DNA of 52,798 nt from Chloroflexota bacterium (GTDB lineage Bacteria > Chloroflexota > Dehalococcoidia > UBA2979). Positions 7,915 to 18,015 of the stretch are shown here, piece by piece. How positions within the stretch are numbered: position 1 is the first letter of the stretch; each line of letters opens with the position of its first letter. The translations under genes and the position numbers were made by a program. The stretch covers positions 1 to 52,798 of the forward strand of contig VXMU01000094.1 in the NCBI GenBank assembly GCA_009840945.1, in the 5' to 3' direction. The notes beneath the pieces are model-generated. The model was given only the letters and a program-made list of their open reading frames with translations. It did not search any database and was not told where the DNA came from.

Positions 7915-8008
7915 CGATGGTGTCCTTCCCGGTCGAAGCCGCGCCCTGCGCGGCGTGTACCTGCTGACTGCGGGAGAGTGTACCACCCCCCGGTATCCCC
8001 AATTCGTC

Positions 8009-9025
8009 CTACGCGTTGCCGCGCGAGGCGTCCGAGGTCGCCTCGTCGACGAATCGCGCCGCCTGCTCGCGCAGCGCGCTCTCCGCGTCCAGGTCCTCGG
8101 CGCGCGCGTAGGCGGCCGCGGCCCACAGCAGCGCGCCCAGCCGTTCGCCGCGCCCGGCGGCCGGCGCGTCCACGAGCGCCTCGACGGCATCGCTCAGCGC
8201 GGGCAGGGCGGCGTCGGACGTCGGAGCGTCGGCGAGGCCCGCCCGCGCGGCGCGGCCGATCAAGGACTGAGCGCGCTGGAGTGCGGGCAGCGCGAGGGGC
8301 AGCGAGGCGAACGGCGAGTCGTCCTCGCCACTCTTGCCGGCCTCGGCGCGCTCGGCGGCCTTGATGGCGTCCCAGCGCTCCCACTGCTCCTCGGCGGTCG
8401 AGCCGTGGTCGGCGTCACCGAAGACGTGCGGGTGGCGGCGCACCATCTTGCGGGCGATCGTCTCGGCCACGTCGTCGAGTGTGAACGCACCGCTCGTCTG
8501 GGCGACCACGGCGTGGAAGAAGACCTGGAGCAGGATGTCGCCCAGTTCCTCGCGCAACCCCTCCAGGTCGCCCCGGTCGATCGCCTCGATGGCCTCGTAG
8601 GTCTCCTCGATGAGGTATCCGCGCAGCGACTCGTGGGTCTGGTCGTAGTCCCACGGGCAGCCGTCGGGGCTGTAGAGCCGCTCCATGATGGCGCGCAGCC
8701 CGGCCAGGGAGCGGGCGTCCTGCTCGGGCGCGAGCGGCGCGACGAGCCACGCCTCGCCCCCGTCGAGCGCGGCGAGGGCGCCCACCGTCGTTTCGGTGAC
8801 CGCGCCGCCATGAAGCGACATAACCGCATGCCCGGGCGGATAGCGCTCGGCGACGACGCTCGACGCCCCCTCGCGCTGCGCGGCGAGCACGAGCAGCGGG
8901 CGCTGCGCATCGATGTGCGGGTGGTCGGGGTCGAAGGCCTGGACCTGGCTGGGGCGCAGCCCGAACGCCGCGATGACGGCGTCGAGGGATGGGGTGGCGC
9001 CGTCCGGGGACGTCACGGTGCGCAC
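8009..9025 (-). CDS. mazG: MazG-type nucleoside triphosphate pyrophosphohydrolase
   Basis: A 338-residue protein that probably hydrolyses (d)NTPs to NMP and pyrophosphate, cleaning the nucleotide pool. The MazG core begins near residue 115 with GCPWDYDQTHESLRGYLIEE, has the metal-binding EETYEAIEA and EELGDILLQVFFHA helices, and is followed by IARKMVRRHPHVFGD and EEQWERWDAIKAAE. The first 110 residues resemble the linker found in YabN-type methylase-MazG fusions but lack the methylase itself. The start is a GTG at 9025. The gene diverges from a membrane protein across a shared palindromic -10 element. Confidence 0.92.
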   Translation of the reverse strand: MRTVTSPDGATPSLDAVIAAFGLRPSQVQAFDPDHPHIDAQRPLLVLAAQREGASSVVAERYPPGHAVMSLHGGAVTETTVGALAALDGGEAWLVAPLAPEQDARSLAGLRAIMERLYSPDGCPWDYDQTHESLRGYLIEETYEAIEAIDRGDLEGLREELGDILLQVFFHAVVAQTSGAFTLDDVAETIARKMVRRHPHVFGDADHGSTAEEQWERWDAIKAAERAEAGKSGEDDSPFASLPLALPALQRAQSLIGRAARAGLADAPTSDAALPALSDAVEALVDAPAAGRGERLGALLWAAAAYARAEDLDAESALREQAARFVDEATSDASRGNA

Positions 9026-9055
9026 CTGCTCGTGGGGGCTCGCGCCATGCCCGGC

Positions 9056-9063
9056 AGTATACT
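9056..9063. promoter_or_regulatory. Shared palindromic -10 element (bidirectional promoter)
   Basis: AGTATACT is an 8-bp palindrome, so TATACT can be read as a -10 hexamer on both strands. On the plus strand it ends 6 nt before the GTG at 9070, predicting a leaderless mRNA. On the minus strand it would start transcription about 24 nt upstream of mazG. No good -35 was seen for either direction. Confidence 0.5.
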
Positions 9064-9069
9064 CGCGGG

Positions 9070-9822
9070 GTGCTGATACTCCGCAGCCTCGCGACCGCGC
9101 TCTTCATCGTCGCGGTGCCCGTGTTCCTCGTGCTCAGCTTCGTCCGCATCGCGGCGGTCGAGCCGCGCGTGCACGAGTACGGCTTCAGCCGCTACGACGC
9201 CGAGCAGCGCACGGGCATCGACCGCGCCGAGATCGACCGCGCCGCGCGCGAGATCATCCGCTACTTCCGCAACGACGATGAGCTGCTCGCCATCGCCGTC
9301 ACCGTCGACGGCGAGGAGCGCGAGCTGTTCAACGAGCGCGAAGTGCTGCACATGAAGGACGTGAAGGACCTGATCCGCCTCGCGTTCGGGGTGCACGAGC
9401 TTGCGTTCCTGTACCTCGTGGCGTTCGTCGTGGGCGTGCTCGCCTGGAACCGGGTGCGGCCGATGGAGGAGCTGGCCCGCGACGTGCGTGTCGCCGGGAT
9501 CGCTACCGTCGTGCTGCTTGTCGTGGCCGCGTCGGCTGTGGTGGTGGGCTTCGATGCGTTGTTCCGGCAGTTCCACGTGCTGTCGTTCGCGAACGACTTC
9601 TGGCAGCTCGACCCGAAGCGGGATCACCTGGTGCAGATGTACCCGCAGGGGTTCTGGTTCGACGTCACACTCGCCGTCGGGCTCCTCGCGGCCGCGTGCG
9701 GCGGCCTGCTGTGGCTGGCCGCGTTCGGCTACGAGCGATACGTGCGGCGCGAGGCGCCGGAGCCGCCTCCGACCGATGCGCCCGTCGTGGATGGTGATGC
9801 GGCGACGGAGCCTGGCGGTTAG
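9070..9822 (+). CDS. TIGR01906/DUF1461-family integral membrane protein
   Basis: A 250-residue membrane protein with about four helices: one at the N-terminus (LATALFIVAVPVFLVLSFV), LAFLYLVAFVVGVLAW, VAGIATVVLLVVAASAVVVGF and LAVGLLAAACGGLLWLAAF. Between helices 1 and 2 lies a roughly 90-residue outside segment with NEREVLHMKDVKDLI, and FNAN-like FANDFWQLDPKRDHLVQMYP follows helix 3. These match TIGR01906/DUF1461, whose function is unknown in most bacteria. The homologous start is the GTG at 9070, not the track ATG at 8989, which overlaps mazG. There is no Shine-Dalgarno site; see the -10 element 6 nt upstream. Confidence 0.82.
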   Translation: MLILRSLATALFIVAVPVFLVLSFVRIAAVEPRVHEYGFSRYDAEQRTGIDRAEIDRAAREIIRYFRNDDELLAIAVTVDGEERELFNEREVLHMKDVKDLIRLAFGVHELAFLYLVAFVVGVLAWNRVRPMEELARDVRVAGIATVVLLVVAASAVVVGFDALFRQFHVLSFANDFWQLDPKRDHLVQMYPQGFWFDVTLAVGLLAAACGGLLWLAAFGYERYVRREAPEPPPTDAPVVDGDAATEPGG

Positions 9823-9862
9823 CTGGATCTGCGGGGCGCGATCCGCCATCGAACAGCTGTCA

Positions 9863-10005
9863 GACCCTCACCCGCCGGAATCTGATCCCCTCGCCCCCCC
9901 TGTGGGGGGAGAGGGTGAGGGTGAGGGGGGTCTGCGGAGCGCGTCGAGTGATCGAGAAGCCAGCCGGACCCCTCACCCCAGCCCTCTCCCAGGGGAGAGG
10001 GGTCC
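9863..10005. repeat. Paired hairpin repeat (CCCTCACCC/CCCTCTCCC type)
   Basis: Two hairpins lie between convergent genes. The first has CCCTCGCCCCCC against GGGGGGAGAGGG with outer CCCTCACCC/GGGTGAGGG. The second has outer arms GGACCCCTC (9966-9974) and GAGGGGTCC (9997-10005) with inner CCTCTCCC/GGGGAGAGG. Such CTCACCC...CTCTCCC modules are widespread REP-like intergenic repeats in GC-rich bacteria and can also act as bidirectional terminators. No coding sequence was seen in 9823-10058. Confidence 0.7.
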
Positions 10006-10058
10006 GCATCGGCGCGAAGTGAGGCCGGACTCGTCAGTGAGTGGGTTGGCGAAGCGGC

Positions 10059-10328
10059 CTACGGGTCGTGGAACCACTCCTCGACGGTCATCTGGTCCGG
10101 GTCGGGCTGCTTCTGGATGCGGGCGTACTCGGCGGCCACGCCGGGGTCGTCGGCGCCGCGGTCGGCGCGCTGCGCGCCGGTGGGGATCGCGAAGCGCGAG
10201 GGGAGCCGGCGCTCGGTCTCCATCGAGCCGCACTCGGGGCACGCCCGGACCTCGTCCATCGTGGACATCGACCGGAGCTGGTCGTACTCGGACCCGCAGG
10301 CGTGGCAACGGTACTCGTAGATGGGCAT
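10059..10328 (-). CDS. FmdB-family zinc-ribbon protein (standard knuckles)
   Basis: An 89-residue protein starting MPIYEYRCHACGSEYDQL, with a second knuckle ACPECGS, the signature of the FmdB/CxxC_CXXC_SSSS regulatory zinc ribbon. The basic segment METERRLPSRFAIPTG follows, and the tail ends MTVEEWFHDP. FmdB was first described as a possible regulator of formamidase, but most homologues have no known target. It is the second of two FmdB genes in tandem (25-nt gap) downstream of rpoD, so both may be read through from the dnaG-rpoD operon. Confidence 0.85.
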   Translation of the reverse strand: MPIYEYRCHACGSEYDQLRSMSTMDEVRACPECGSMETERRLPSRFAIPTGAQRADRGADDPGVAAEYARIQKQPDPDQMTVEEWFHDP

Positions 10329-10353
10329 TGGTCGGCCTCCGTGCCGCCCGCGT

Positions 10354-10602
10354 CTAGAAGTCGTCGAACTCGAAGTCGTCGTCCAGCCCGCCCTCGGGGT
10401 CGAACGTGTCGTCGAGCGGCGGGCCGACGTCGCCGGTGTTGTAGCTGCCGACGTACGCGAAGCTCATGTTGAGCTTGCGCTCGGTCGACTTGGAGCCGCA
10501 GGTCGGGCAGGGGCGCGCCTCGTCCATGGCGGCGATGGAGCGGCGCTCCTCGTACTCCGCGTCGCAGGCTTCCTCGAGGCAGCGGTACTCGTAGATCGGC
10601 AC
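10354..10602 (-). CDS. FmdB-family zinc-ribbon protein with widened first knuckle
   Basis: An 82-residue FmdB-type protein. It shares the MPIYEYRC start with its neighbour, but the first metal knuckle reads CLEEAC (CX4C) instead of CXXC, followed by a normal CPTCGS. The C-terminus is strongly acidic ([12 protein letters not shown]), unlike the basic-then-mixed tail of the other copy. Different metal geometry and tail charge suggest the two paralogues have diverged in partner. It starts at an ATG 44 nt beyond the rpoD stop. Confidence 0.84.
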   Translation of the reverse strand: MPIYEYRCLEEACDAEYEERRSIAAMDEARPCPTCGSKSTERKLNMSFAYVGSYNTGDVGPPLDDTFDPEGGLDDDFEFDDF

Positions 10603-10618
10603 GTTGGCTCCCTTTCCG

Positions 10619-10633
10619 GTCCCCGTCGGGGAC
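10619..10633. terminator. Short hairpin between rpoD and fmdB genes
   Basis: GTCCCC-GTC-GGGGAC forms a perfect 6-bp stem in the 44-nt gap after the rpoD stop. There is no T tract on the minus strand, so it is at most an attenuator or an mRNA 3'-end stabiliser. Confidence 0.35.
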
Positions 10634-10646
10634 GAGTCTACCCGAG

Positions 10647-12147
<1,501 letters not shown>

Positions 12148-12164
<17 letters not shown>

Positions 12165-14235
12165 CTGGCTCCTCCATCACTTCCGGCGCGTCCCGTGAGG
12201 GCGCGCCGACGTGCGCCTGCTCGTGTGTCGTGTCGTGGGTCTGGGTGATAGACCCATTATCGCCGTTCTCGAGTCCGGCCGCGACCTCGCCGCCGTTCCT
12301 GAACACCTGCACCAGCTCGCGCTGGCGCTCCGCCATGCCGGCGAGGCTCTCGGCCAGATCGGGCTGCTCGTCGCCCTCGCCGTTGCGGCGGCCCTCGGCG
12401 CGCTCGTGCGCGGCGGCCGAGGCAGCAGCGCGGAGGCGCTCCTGCCGGCGGCGCACGCGCAGGTTCCACGCCGTGCTGCGCACCGCCTCGGCGAGCTGCA
12501 GCCCCGTCATGCTCCCGTACGCCTCGGACAGCCCCGAGCCCTCGATGGCCGCGCGATGCGCGTGCAGGTCCTCGTCGTGCTCGAACGCCTCGTCGTCGAG
12601 GCCGCCGGTCTGCGCCCACGCCTCGAAGAGCTGGCGATTCAGGCCGTGCTCGAACGTGTCGGCGTCCAGCTCGAGGCCCGCCTCGCGGCACTCGGGGCGG
12701 AGCAGCAGCAGCCGCAGCAACTGCACTTCTCCTGGGTGTACGTCGGTGAGCGCGGGATCGGATTGCGCGGCGCTCGAGGTCCGACGTGCCGCCTGCGCGA
12801 CCTCGCGCGCGGACGGCACCGGCGTGGGGCGGGCGGGCCCGTCGTCGGGCTCGGGCGGCGGCGGCTCGCCGCCGGCGCTGCGCGCGCGCCGCTGCGACGG
12901 CGCTCGCCAGGCGAGCAGCTCGAGCACCGTGCGCTCGTCGACGCGGCCGAGGCGCGCGAGGCGCTGGACGTACTCCGCCCGCACGATCGGGTCCGCCATC
13001 ACGGCCACCGTCGGCACGATCGCCTCGACGGCCTGTGAGCGCGCCCGGGCGTCGTCCAGGTTGGTGCGCTCGGCGATCGCCTCGAAGAGGTGGTCGGCAA
13101 CGGGCTTCGCCTCGTCGATGAGCGCGCGCAGCCGCGCGGGGTCGGAGCGCACCAGGGAGTCCGGGTCCTCCCCCTCGGGCAGCGCGGCGATGCGGATGTC
13201 GGCCTGCAGCACGTTCTGGTACGAGACGAGGCCGCGCCAGTCGATCGTCGCGACCGTATCCTGGTCGGCCGCGCCCGAGGCGACCTCGACGGCGCGGATG
13301 GTCGCCTCGGAGCCGGCGTTGTCGGCGTCGAGCGCGAGCACGACGTTCGGAGTGAAGCGCTTGATGAGCTGCATCTGCGCCTCGGTGATGGCCGTACCCA
13401 TCGAGGCCGCGACGTTCTCGATGCCCGCCTGGTGGCAGGCGATCACGTCCATGTAGCCCTCGACGACGATCAGCCGGTCCTCGCGGCGGGCCTCGATGCC
13501 GCCTCGGTCGAGGCCGTACATGGTCCCGCTCTTATCGAAGAGCGGTGTGCGCGGCGTGTTGAGGTACTTCGGCTCCTGGTCGGCGCCGAGGGCGCGCCCG
13601 CCGAAGCCGACCATGCGTCCGCGTACGTCGCGGGTGGGGAAGATGAAGCGGCCCCGGAAGCGGTCGTAGAGGCCGCGCTGCCCCTCGATGGCGAGTCCGG
13701 CCGCGACGAGTTCGCGGTCCTGGAAGCCCCGCGCGGTGAGGTGGTCCGTCAGCGCGCTCCACTCGTCCGGGGCGTAGCCGAGCTGCCACTCGCGCTGCGT
13801 GGCGGTGTCGAGGCCGCGGCGCTCGGCGTATGCGCGCGCCTCGGCGCCCTGAGGCCCGGCGAGCTGTGCCTGGTAGAACAGCGTCGCCGCGTCGTTGGCG
13901 GCCAGCAGGCGCTCGTGCTCCTCGCGACGCTCGACCTCGCGGCGCGTGGGCGGGCGCAGCTCGACGCCGGCGCGCTCGGCGCAGCGGCCGAGCGCCTCGC
14001 GGAAGTCGAGCCCCTCGATGCGGCGCACGAACTCGATCACGTCGCCGCCGGTCGAGCAGGCGCCGAAGCAGTGCCAGCTGCCGCGCGAGGGGTCGACGAT
14101 GAAGGAGGGCGTGCGCTCGTTGTGGAAGGGACAGTTGGCCTTCCACGTGCGCCCGCTGCGCTTGAGGTTGGGGACGTAGCTCCCGACGGTCTCGACGATG
14201 TCGAGTCGCGCCTTGACGTCTTCGATGGTGCTCAT
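12148..14235 (-). CDS. dnaG: DNA primase DnaG
   Basis: A 695-residue primase that makes RNA primers for replication. The zinc-binding domain has [12 protein letters not shown] and [13 protein letters not shown] (Cys35, His38, Cys56, Cys60; the last pair is CX3C). The catalytic core carries [13 protein letters not shown] and the TOPRIM strands [15 protein letters not shown] and [13 protein letters not shown]. The C-terminal part after about residue 430 is poorly conserved, includes a Pro/Glu-rich linker, and should hold the helicase-interaction domain. It precedes rpoD as in the classical macromolecular-synthesis operon, but rpsU is not present upstream. Confidence 0.97.
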
Positions 14236-14283
14236 GCTCTGTCTGTTAAGACACCAACCCGGCCGGATCGTTACGGGTGCGCG

Positions 14284-14688
14284 TCACTCGGTGGCGAATC
14301 TCGCGCGAATGCGCTCCGCCGCCGCCTCCTCGCGCCCGGCCGTGACGGCGATCGCCGCCAGCGCCGCGTCGCCGGGCTCGTCCGAGCCCTCGATGGCGTC
14401 GAGGACGCGCAGCGTCTCGAAGCGCGCGCCCGCGAGGTCATGCACCGCCTGCGGGGCGAGCGACGCGGTCGACTCGCGCCCCGGGAGCACGGCGGCTTCG
14501 CCGCCCACCTCGGCCACCGTCGCGCGCTCCTCGGCGGCGAGAGCTGCGAGGGTCTCGACAACGCTCTGCCCGTCGCCGAGGTCGGAGGCGAAGTCCTGCT
14601 CGGTGAGCCGCGCGATGGCGTCGAGCATCGCGGCGCGCGAAGCCTCGAGGCGATCGCGGAGGGCGGCGGTGTCGGGAGTCATGGTCAT
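14284..14688 (-). CDS. DinB/YfiT-like four-helix protein
   Basis: A 134-residue, mainly helical protein: ALRDRLEASRAAMLDAIARL, then LTEQDFASDLGDGQSVVETL with AALAAEERATVAEV. That pattern (helix, 'L..qdf...l.dG.sV.d.LaHla..Er') is typical of the DinB/MDMPI superfamily, often thiol-transferase or hydrolase folds. The metal-binding histidines usual in DinB are not evident, so the activity may be lost or different. Its ATG overlaps the stop of the upstream exported protein (ATGA), so the two are translationally coupled. Confidence 0.55.
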   Translation of the reverse strand: MTMTPDTAALRDRLEASRAAMLDAIARLTEQDFASDLGDGQSVVETLAALAAEERATVAEVGGEAAVLPGRESTASLAPQAVHDLAGARFETLRVLDAIEGSDEPGDAALAAIAVTAGREEAAAERIRARFATE

Positions 14689-15779
14689 CGCGGGTACGTG
14701 TTGTTGGCGCTGTCCGCGTCACTGATCGCGTCGGTGGAGACGGTCACGGAGAGCGAGTCGGCCTCGATGCCCGTGAGCTCCCTCAGGTCATAGCGGCTCA
14801 CACCGCCTGCCGCCACCTCGAGCGTGAAGTCCGCGCTGAACAGCGTCCCCCTGTCCGCCCCGGCGTCGCGCACGGTGAGCGTCACCTCCCCCAGCAGCGG
14901 GATCGGGCTGTTGTTGCGTACCTCGACGACCACGTGACCCTCGTCGGGGTCGACGCCGACACCGGAGACCTCGATGTCGTTGAAGGTGTCGGGCGCGATC
15001 TCGCTTTCGAAGGTGTTGTTGTCCGTGCGCCCCTCGAGGAGCCCCCACGCGCGGAGCGTGACCGCGACGCGCGAGCGCCGCTGCACGTACTGCCCGTCGA
15101 CGACGCGTTCGAGCTCGTCACCCGGCCGCAGCGCCTTGCCGGTGTCGACCCGTACGAAGCGGCCGCCGTTGACGCTCACCTCGATCACGCCGTCCGCGTC
15201 GGCGTCGCCGCTACCCTCGTTGGCGACGACCACGACGAGATGGTTCTCGCGCGCGAACACCTCGCGCACGACGAGGTCCGGCGGGTCGCCCGGCGGCGTC
15301 GCGGTGGCCTCGGCGCCCGGGCGCGCCGTGGGCGTCTCGACGAGCAGCCGGTACGCGCGCGCGTCGACGACGGGAAGCGCCTCGATGTCGCCGACGCCCG
15401 CGACCGCCTCGGCGGGCACCCAGCCCGTGACTATCGAGGGCGACTCGACGCCATCGCCCCCGAGCTCGGTGACGGCGAGCCACGCGCCGTCCGCCGATCG
15501 CCCCTCGATGCGCAGGAGTGCACCTGCCGCGAGCGTGCCGAGCAGCCGTCCGCCGCTCCCCGGCGCGTCCAGCGTGTCGGCGCTCCGCGCCGCCCGGGGG
15601 TTCGCGGCCTCTGGGGTCGCCGGTGTCGCCGACTCGGTGGGCTCGACCGGCGCGGTCGGCGCAACGACCTCGTCGCCGTCGAGGAACAGGATCGCGGCGC
15701 CCGCGGTGAGCGCGGCTGCCAGCGCGAAGGCGACGAGGACGACCAGGAGTCGGACCAGGCACGATCGGACGGCCCGCAT
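14685..15779 (-). CDS. Exported SH3-like/CARDB-repeat protein
   Basis: A 364-residue protein with an N-terminal hydrophobic segment (LVRLLVVLVAFALAAALTAGA) that serves as signal or anchor. No lipobox cysteine follows. A Pro/Thr/Ala-rich linker leads to an SH3-like domain (LLGTLAAGALLRIEGRSADG ... TGWVPAEAV), then two CARDB/immunoglobulin-like beta units: DLVVREVFARENHLVVVVAN ... TDNNTFESEI, and VHVVVEVRNNSP-type strands ending ISDADSANNTYPR. Such proteins face the cell surface and may bind wall polymers or partner proteins. The gene lies between dgt and the DinB-like gene on one strand. No catalytic motif is visible. Confidence 0.72.
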   Translation of the reverse strand: MRAVRSCLVRLLVVLVAFALAAALTAGAAILFLDGDEVVAPTAPVEPTESATPATPEAANPRAARSADTLDAPGSGGRLLGTLAAGALLRIEGRSADGAWLAVTELGGDGVESPSIVTGWVPAEAVAGVGDIEALPVVDARAYRLLVETPTARPGAEATATPPGDPPDLVVREVFARENHLVVVVANEGSGDADADGVIEVSVNGGRFVRVDTGKALRPGDELERVVDGQYVQRRSRVAVTLRAWGLLEGRTDNNTFESEIAPDTFNDIEVSGVGVDPDEGHVVVEVRNNSPIPLLGEVTLTVRDAGADRGTLFSADFTLEVAAGGVSRYDLRELTGIEADSLSVTVSTDAISDADSANNTYPR

Positions 15780-15811
15780 CTACAGCCCCGCCGGTCTCGC
15801 CCCCGCCGCGG

Positions 15812-16861
15812 TCACTCCCCGGCCAGCCCGAGGTCGGCGGCGCGGCGCAGCGCGTACCCGTCTGTCATGCCCGAGACGTAGTCGGCAGCGCGCCGCCACG
15901 GTGGGTCGTCGGGCAGGGAGAAGCCCTCGATCTGCTCGGGGTGGCGCTCGTAGTGCGTGAACAGCGCCTCGATCACGCGCTGCCCGTGCTCGGCCGCCGC
16001 CATTACGGGCGGCGCGAGGTAGACGCGGTCGAAGAGGAAGGCGCGCAGCTCGTCGGTGGCGTGCAGCACAGCGCCGCTGAGCTCTATCCGCCCCTCGGCG
16101 GTGCGTGGCCGGCTCGCGGCCTCCTGCGACGTTTCGACGCAGTCGGTGACGAGCCGGTCGATGCGCTGCGAGTGGGTCGCGCCCAGCGTCGCGTGTACGG
16201 CGTCCGGGAGGTCTGCTTCGTGGAGCAGCCCCGCGCGCACGGCGTCCTCGATGTCGTGGTTGAGGTACGCGATCGAGTCCGCGAGCTTCACGACCTGGCC
16301 TTCGAGCGTCGAGGCGACGCCCCAACCCTCGGCCGCGACCGAGGCCAGCTCCTTGGAGTGCTTGACGATGCCCTCGCGCGTCTCGGGCATGAGGTTGAGC
16401 CCCCGCCCGTCGCGTTCGAGGACCTCGACGATGCGCAGCGACTGCACGTTGTGGCGGAAGCCGTCCGGCAGCAGCCGCGCGAGTTGCTCCTCGCCGGCGT
16501 GCCCGAACGGCGTGTGCCCGAGGTCGTGGCCGAGCGCGATCGCCTCGGTCAGATCCTCGTCGAGGCCGAGCGCGCGGGCGATGGTGCGGGCGATCTGCTG
16601 CACCTCAATGGTGTGGGTCATGCGCATCACGACGTGGTCGGAGTCGGGCGCGACGAAGACCTGGGTCTTGTGCTTGAGCCGCCGGAACGCGCGGGTGTGG
16701 ATGATGCGGTCGCGGTCGACTTGCCAGGCGAGCCGCAGCGGGTCGGGAGGCTCGGGCCGCTCGCGCCCCGGCGAGTCGCCCTCGCGCGCCGCGCCCGGCG
16801 CGAGCAGCGCCTCGCGCGCTTCGAGGGCGGCGCGGACGCGGGCGGTGGTGGGAGAGACCAT
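15812..16861 (-). CDS. dgt: Deoxyguanosinetriphosphate triphosphohydrolase-like protein
   Basis: An HD-superfamily dNTPase that converts dNTP to deoxynucleoside and triphosphate. Family motifs are HTRAFRRLKHKTQVF, RMTHTIEVQQIARTIAR, the HD pair in ALGHDLGHTPFGHAGE, and the later VVKLADSIAYLNHDIEDAV. I place the start at the ATG 16861 (MVSPTTARVRAALEAREA), giving 349 residues. The track start at 16897 is a TTG with GAGGG 7 nt upstream and remains possible. It diverges from the DsbA-like gene. Confidence 0.92.
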   Translation of the reverse strand: MVSPTTARVRAALEAREALLAPGAAREGDSPGRERPEPPDPLRLAWQVDRDRIIHTRAFRRLKHKTQVFVAPDSDHVVMRMTHTIEVQQIARTIARALGLDEDLTEAIALGHDLGHTPFGHAGEEQLARLLPDGFRHNVQSLRIVEVLERDGRGLNLMPETREGIVKHSKELASVAAEGWGVASTLEGQVVKLADSIAYLNHDIEDAVRAGLLHEADLPDAVHATLGATHSQRIDRLVTDCVETSQEAASRPRTAEGRIELSGAVLHATDELRAFLFDRVYLAPPVMAAAEHGQRVIEALFTHYERHPEQIEGFSLPDDPPWRRAADYVSGMTDGYALRRAADLGLAGE

Positions 16862-16910
16862 GTACCGAGTGTCCGCCGGGCCGGGGGAGTGCGGCAAGCG
16901 CCGCCCTCGT

Positions 16911-16940
16911 TTGCCGCTGCGTCCACCGCCGCTCTAGCAT
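16911..16940 (+). promoter_or_regulatory. Predicted leaderless promoter of the DsbA-like gene
   Basis: TTGCCG (16911-16916), an 18-nt spacer and TAGCAT (16935-16940) are followed after exactly 6 nt by the GTG start at 16947. No Shine-Dalgarno sequence precedes that GTG. Transcription would begin at or next to the start codon. Confidence 0.55.
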
Positions 16941-16946
16941 CGCCGC

Positions 16947-17984
16947 GTGAACGAGGACGCCGACCCGCAGGAGCCCGAGGCGGAACCGCCCCCGACTGCT
17001 GGGGACGCGGAGCGCGACACGCCGCCCTCCGAGCGCGCCGCGCCGCCCTCCGAGCCCGAGCCGGACCGCGCGCCGCTGTGGACGGTGTTCCTGCTGCCGA
17101 TCTCCGTCCTGGTCAGCGCGGCGGTGATCGTCGCGGCCATCCTCGCCGCCGACGCGCGCTCCGCCCCCGCCGACTCCGTGACGCCCGCACTCACCGACCT
17201 CACGACCGCCGTCGGCTCACTGTCGGCCGAAGTGCTCGCGCTCTCCGAGGAGGTCGAGTCGCTCTCGGCTGAGGTCGAGCTGCTGGCGATGGAGGTGGAG
17301 CTGTCCGCCGCCCTCGACCAGACGCAGGTTGACCCCTCGGGCCCGCGCACGCTGCGCCAGGCGCTCGACGGCTACGCCGCCTCGCTGGACCTCGACGCCG
17401 CGCGCTTCGACGAGTGCCTCGCGGACGACGCCACGTTCGACGCCATCCGCGCGCAGCTCCAGCGTGGCATCGACCTCGGCGTGAACGGGACGCCGACGTT
17501 CTTCGTGAACAACAAGATGATCTCGGGCGCCCAGCCCGCCGCGCTCTTCGCGGTCCTGATCGACGCGGAGCTCGCAGGCAGTCCAACCCGGATCGAGGAC
17601 TACCCCGACGAGTACCGGGAGGTGTTCCGTCAGCTCGCCGACCGCGATCCACCGGGGTTCGCCATCCTCCTCGAACACCCCGACGGCAGCGGCGCGCCCA
17701 TCGAGGGCAGCCCGGACGCCCCGGTGATGATCGTGGAGTTCAGCGACTTTCAGTGCCCGTTCTGCCAGCGCTGGTACGTCGACACGCTCCCCGAGATCCG
17801 CGCCCTGGTGGGCGATGACGTCGCCATCACGTTCCTGCACTTCCCGCTCACCCGGATCCACGCCAACGCGGCGATGGCCCACGCGGCCGCCGAGTGTGCG
17901 GGGAGCCAGGGCAAGTTCTGGGAGATGCACGACCTGCTCTTCGAGCGACAGGGCGAGTGGTCGAGCCTCCCCGACGTGAACTGA
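16947..17984 (+). CDS. Membrane-anchored DsbA-like protein with permuted thioredoxin domain
   Basis: A 345-residue protein. The Pro/Glu-rich cytoplasmic start is followed by a membrane helix at about 44-68 (LWTVFLLPISVLVSAAVIVA), a coiled coil at about 85-115 (SEEVESLSAEVELLAMEVEL), and then DsbA sequence in unusual order. Residues about 130-215 hold the C-terminal half (LDGYAASLDLDAARFDECL and the cis-Pro strand VNGTPTFFVNNKMISGAQP). Residues about 245-345 hold the N-terminal half with the active site (EFSDFQCPFCQRWY, HFPLTRIHANAAMAHAA, GKFWEMHDLLFERQGEW). The gene then stops where the helical half would normally follow. All parts of one DsbA fold are present, circularly permuted. It probably acts outside the membrane on disulfides. 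Confidence 0.8.
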   Translation: MNEDADPQEPEAEPPPTAGDAERDTPPSERAAPPSEPEPDRAPLWTVFLLPISVLVSAAVIVAAILAADARSAPADSVTPALTDLTTAVGSLSAEVLALSEEVESLSAEVELLAMEVELSAALDQTQVDPSGPRTLRQALDGYAASLDLDAARFDECLADDATFDAIRAQLQRGIDLGVNGTPTFFVNNKMISGAQPAALFAVLIDAELAGSPTRIEDYPDEYREVFRQLADRDPPGFAILLEHPDGSGAPIEGSPDAPVMIVEFSDFQCPFCQRWYVDTLPEIRALVGDDVAITFLHFPLTRIHANAAMAHAAAECAGSQGKFWEMHDLLFERQGEWSSLPDVN

Positions 17985-18015
17985 GGCGCTCGCCCGACGC
18001 CTGAGCCCGGCGGAC

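Noticed and set aside
13090-14793. 567-residue ORF opposite dnaG
   Set aside because: Antisense to dnaG, biased composition and no motifs.
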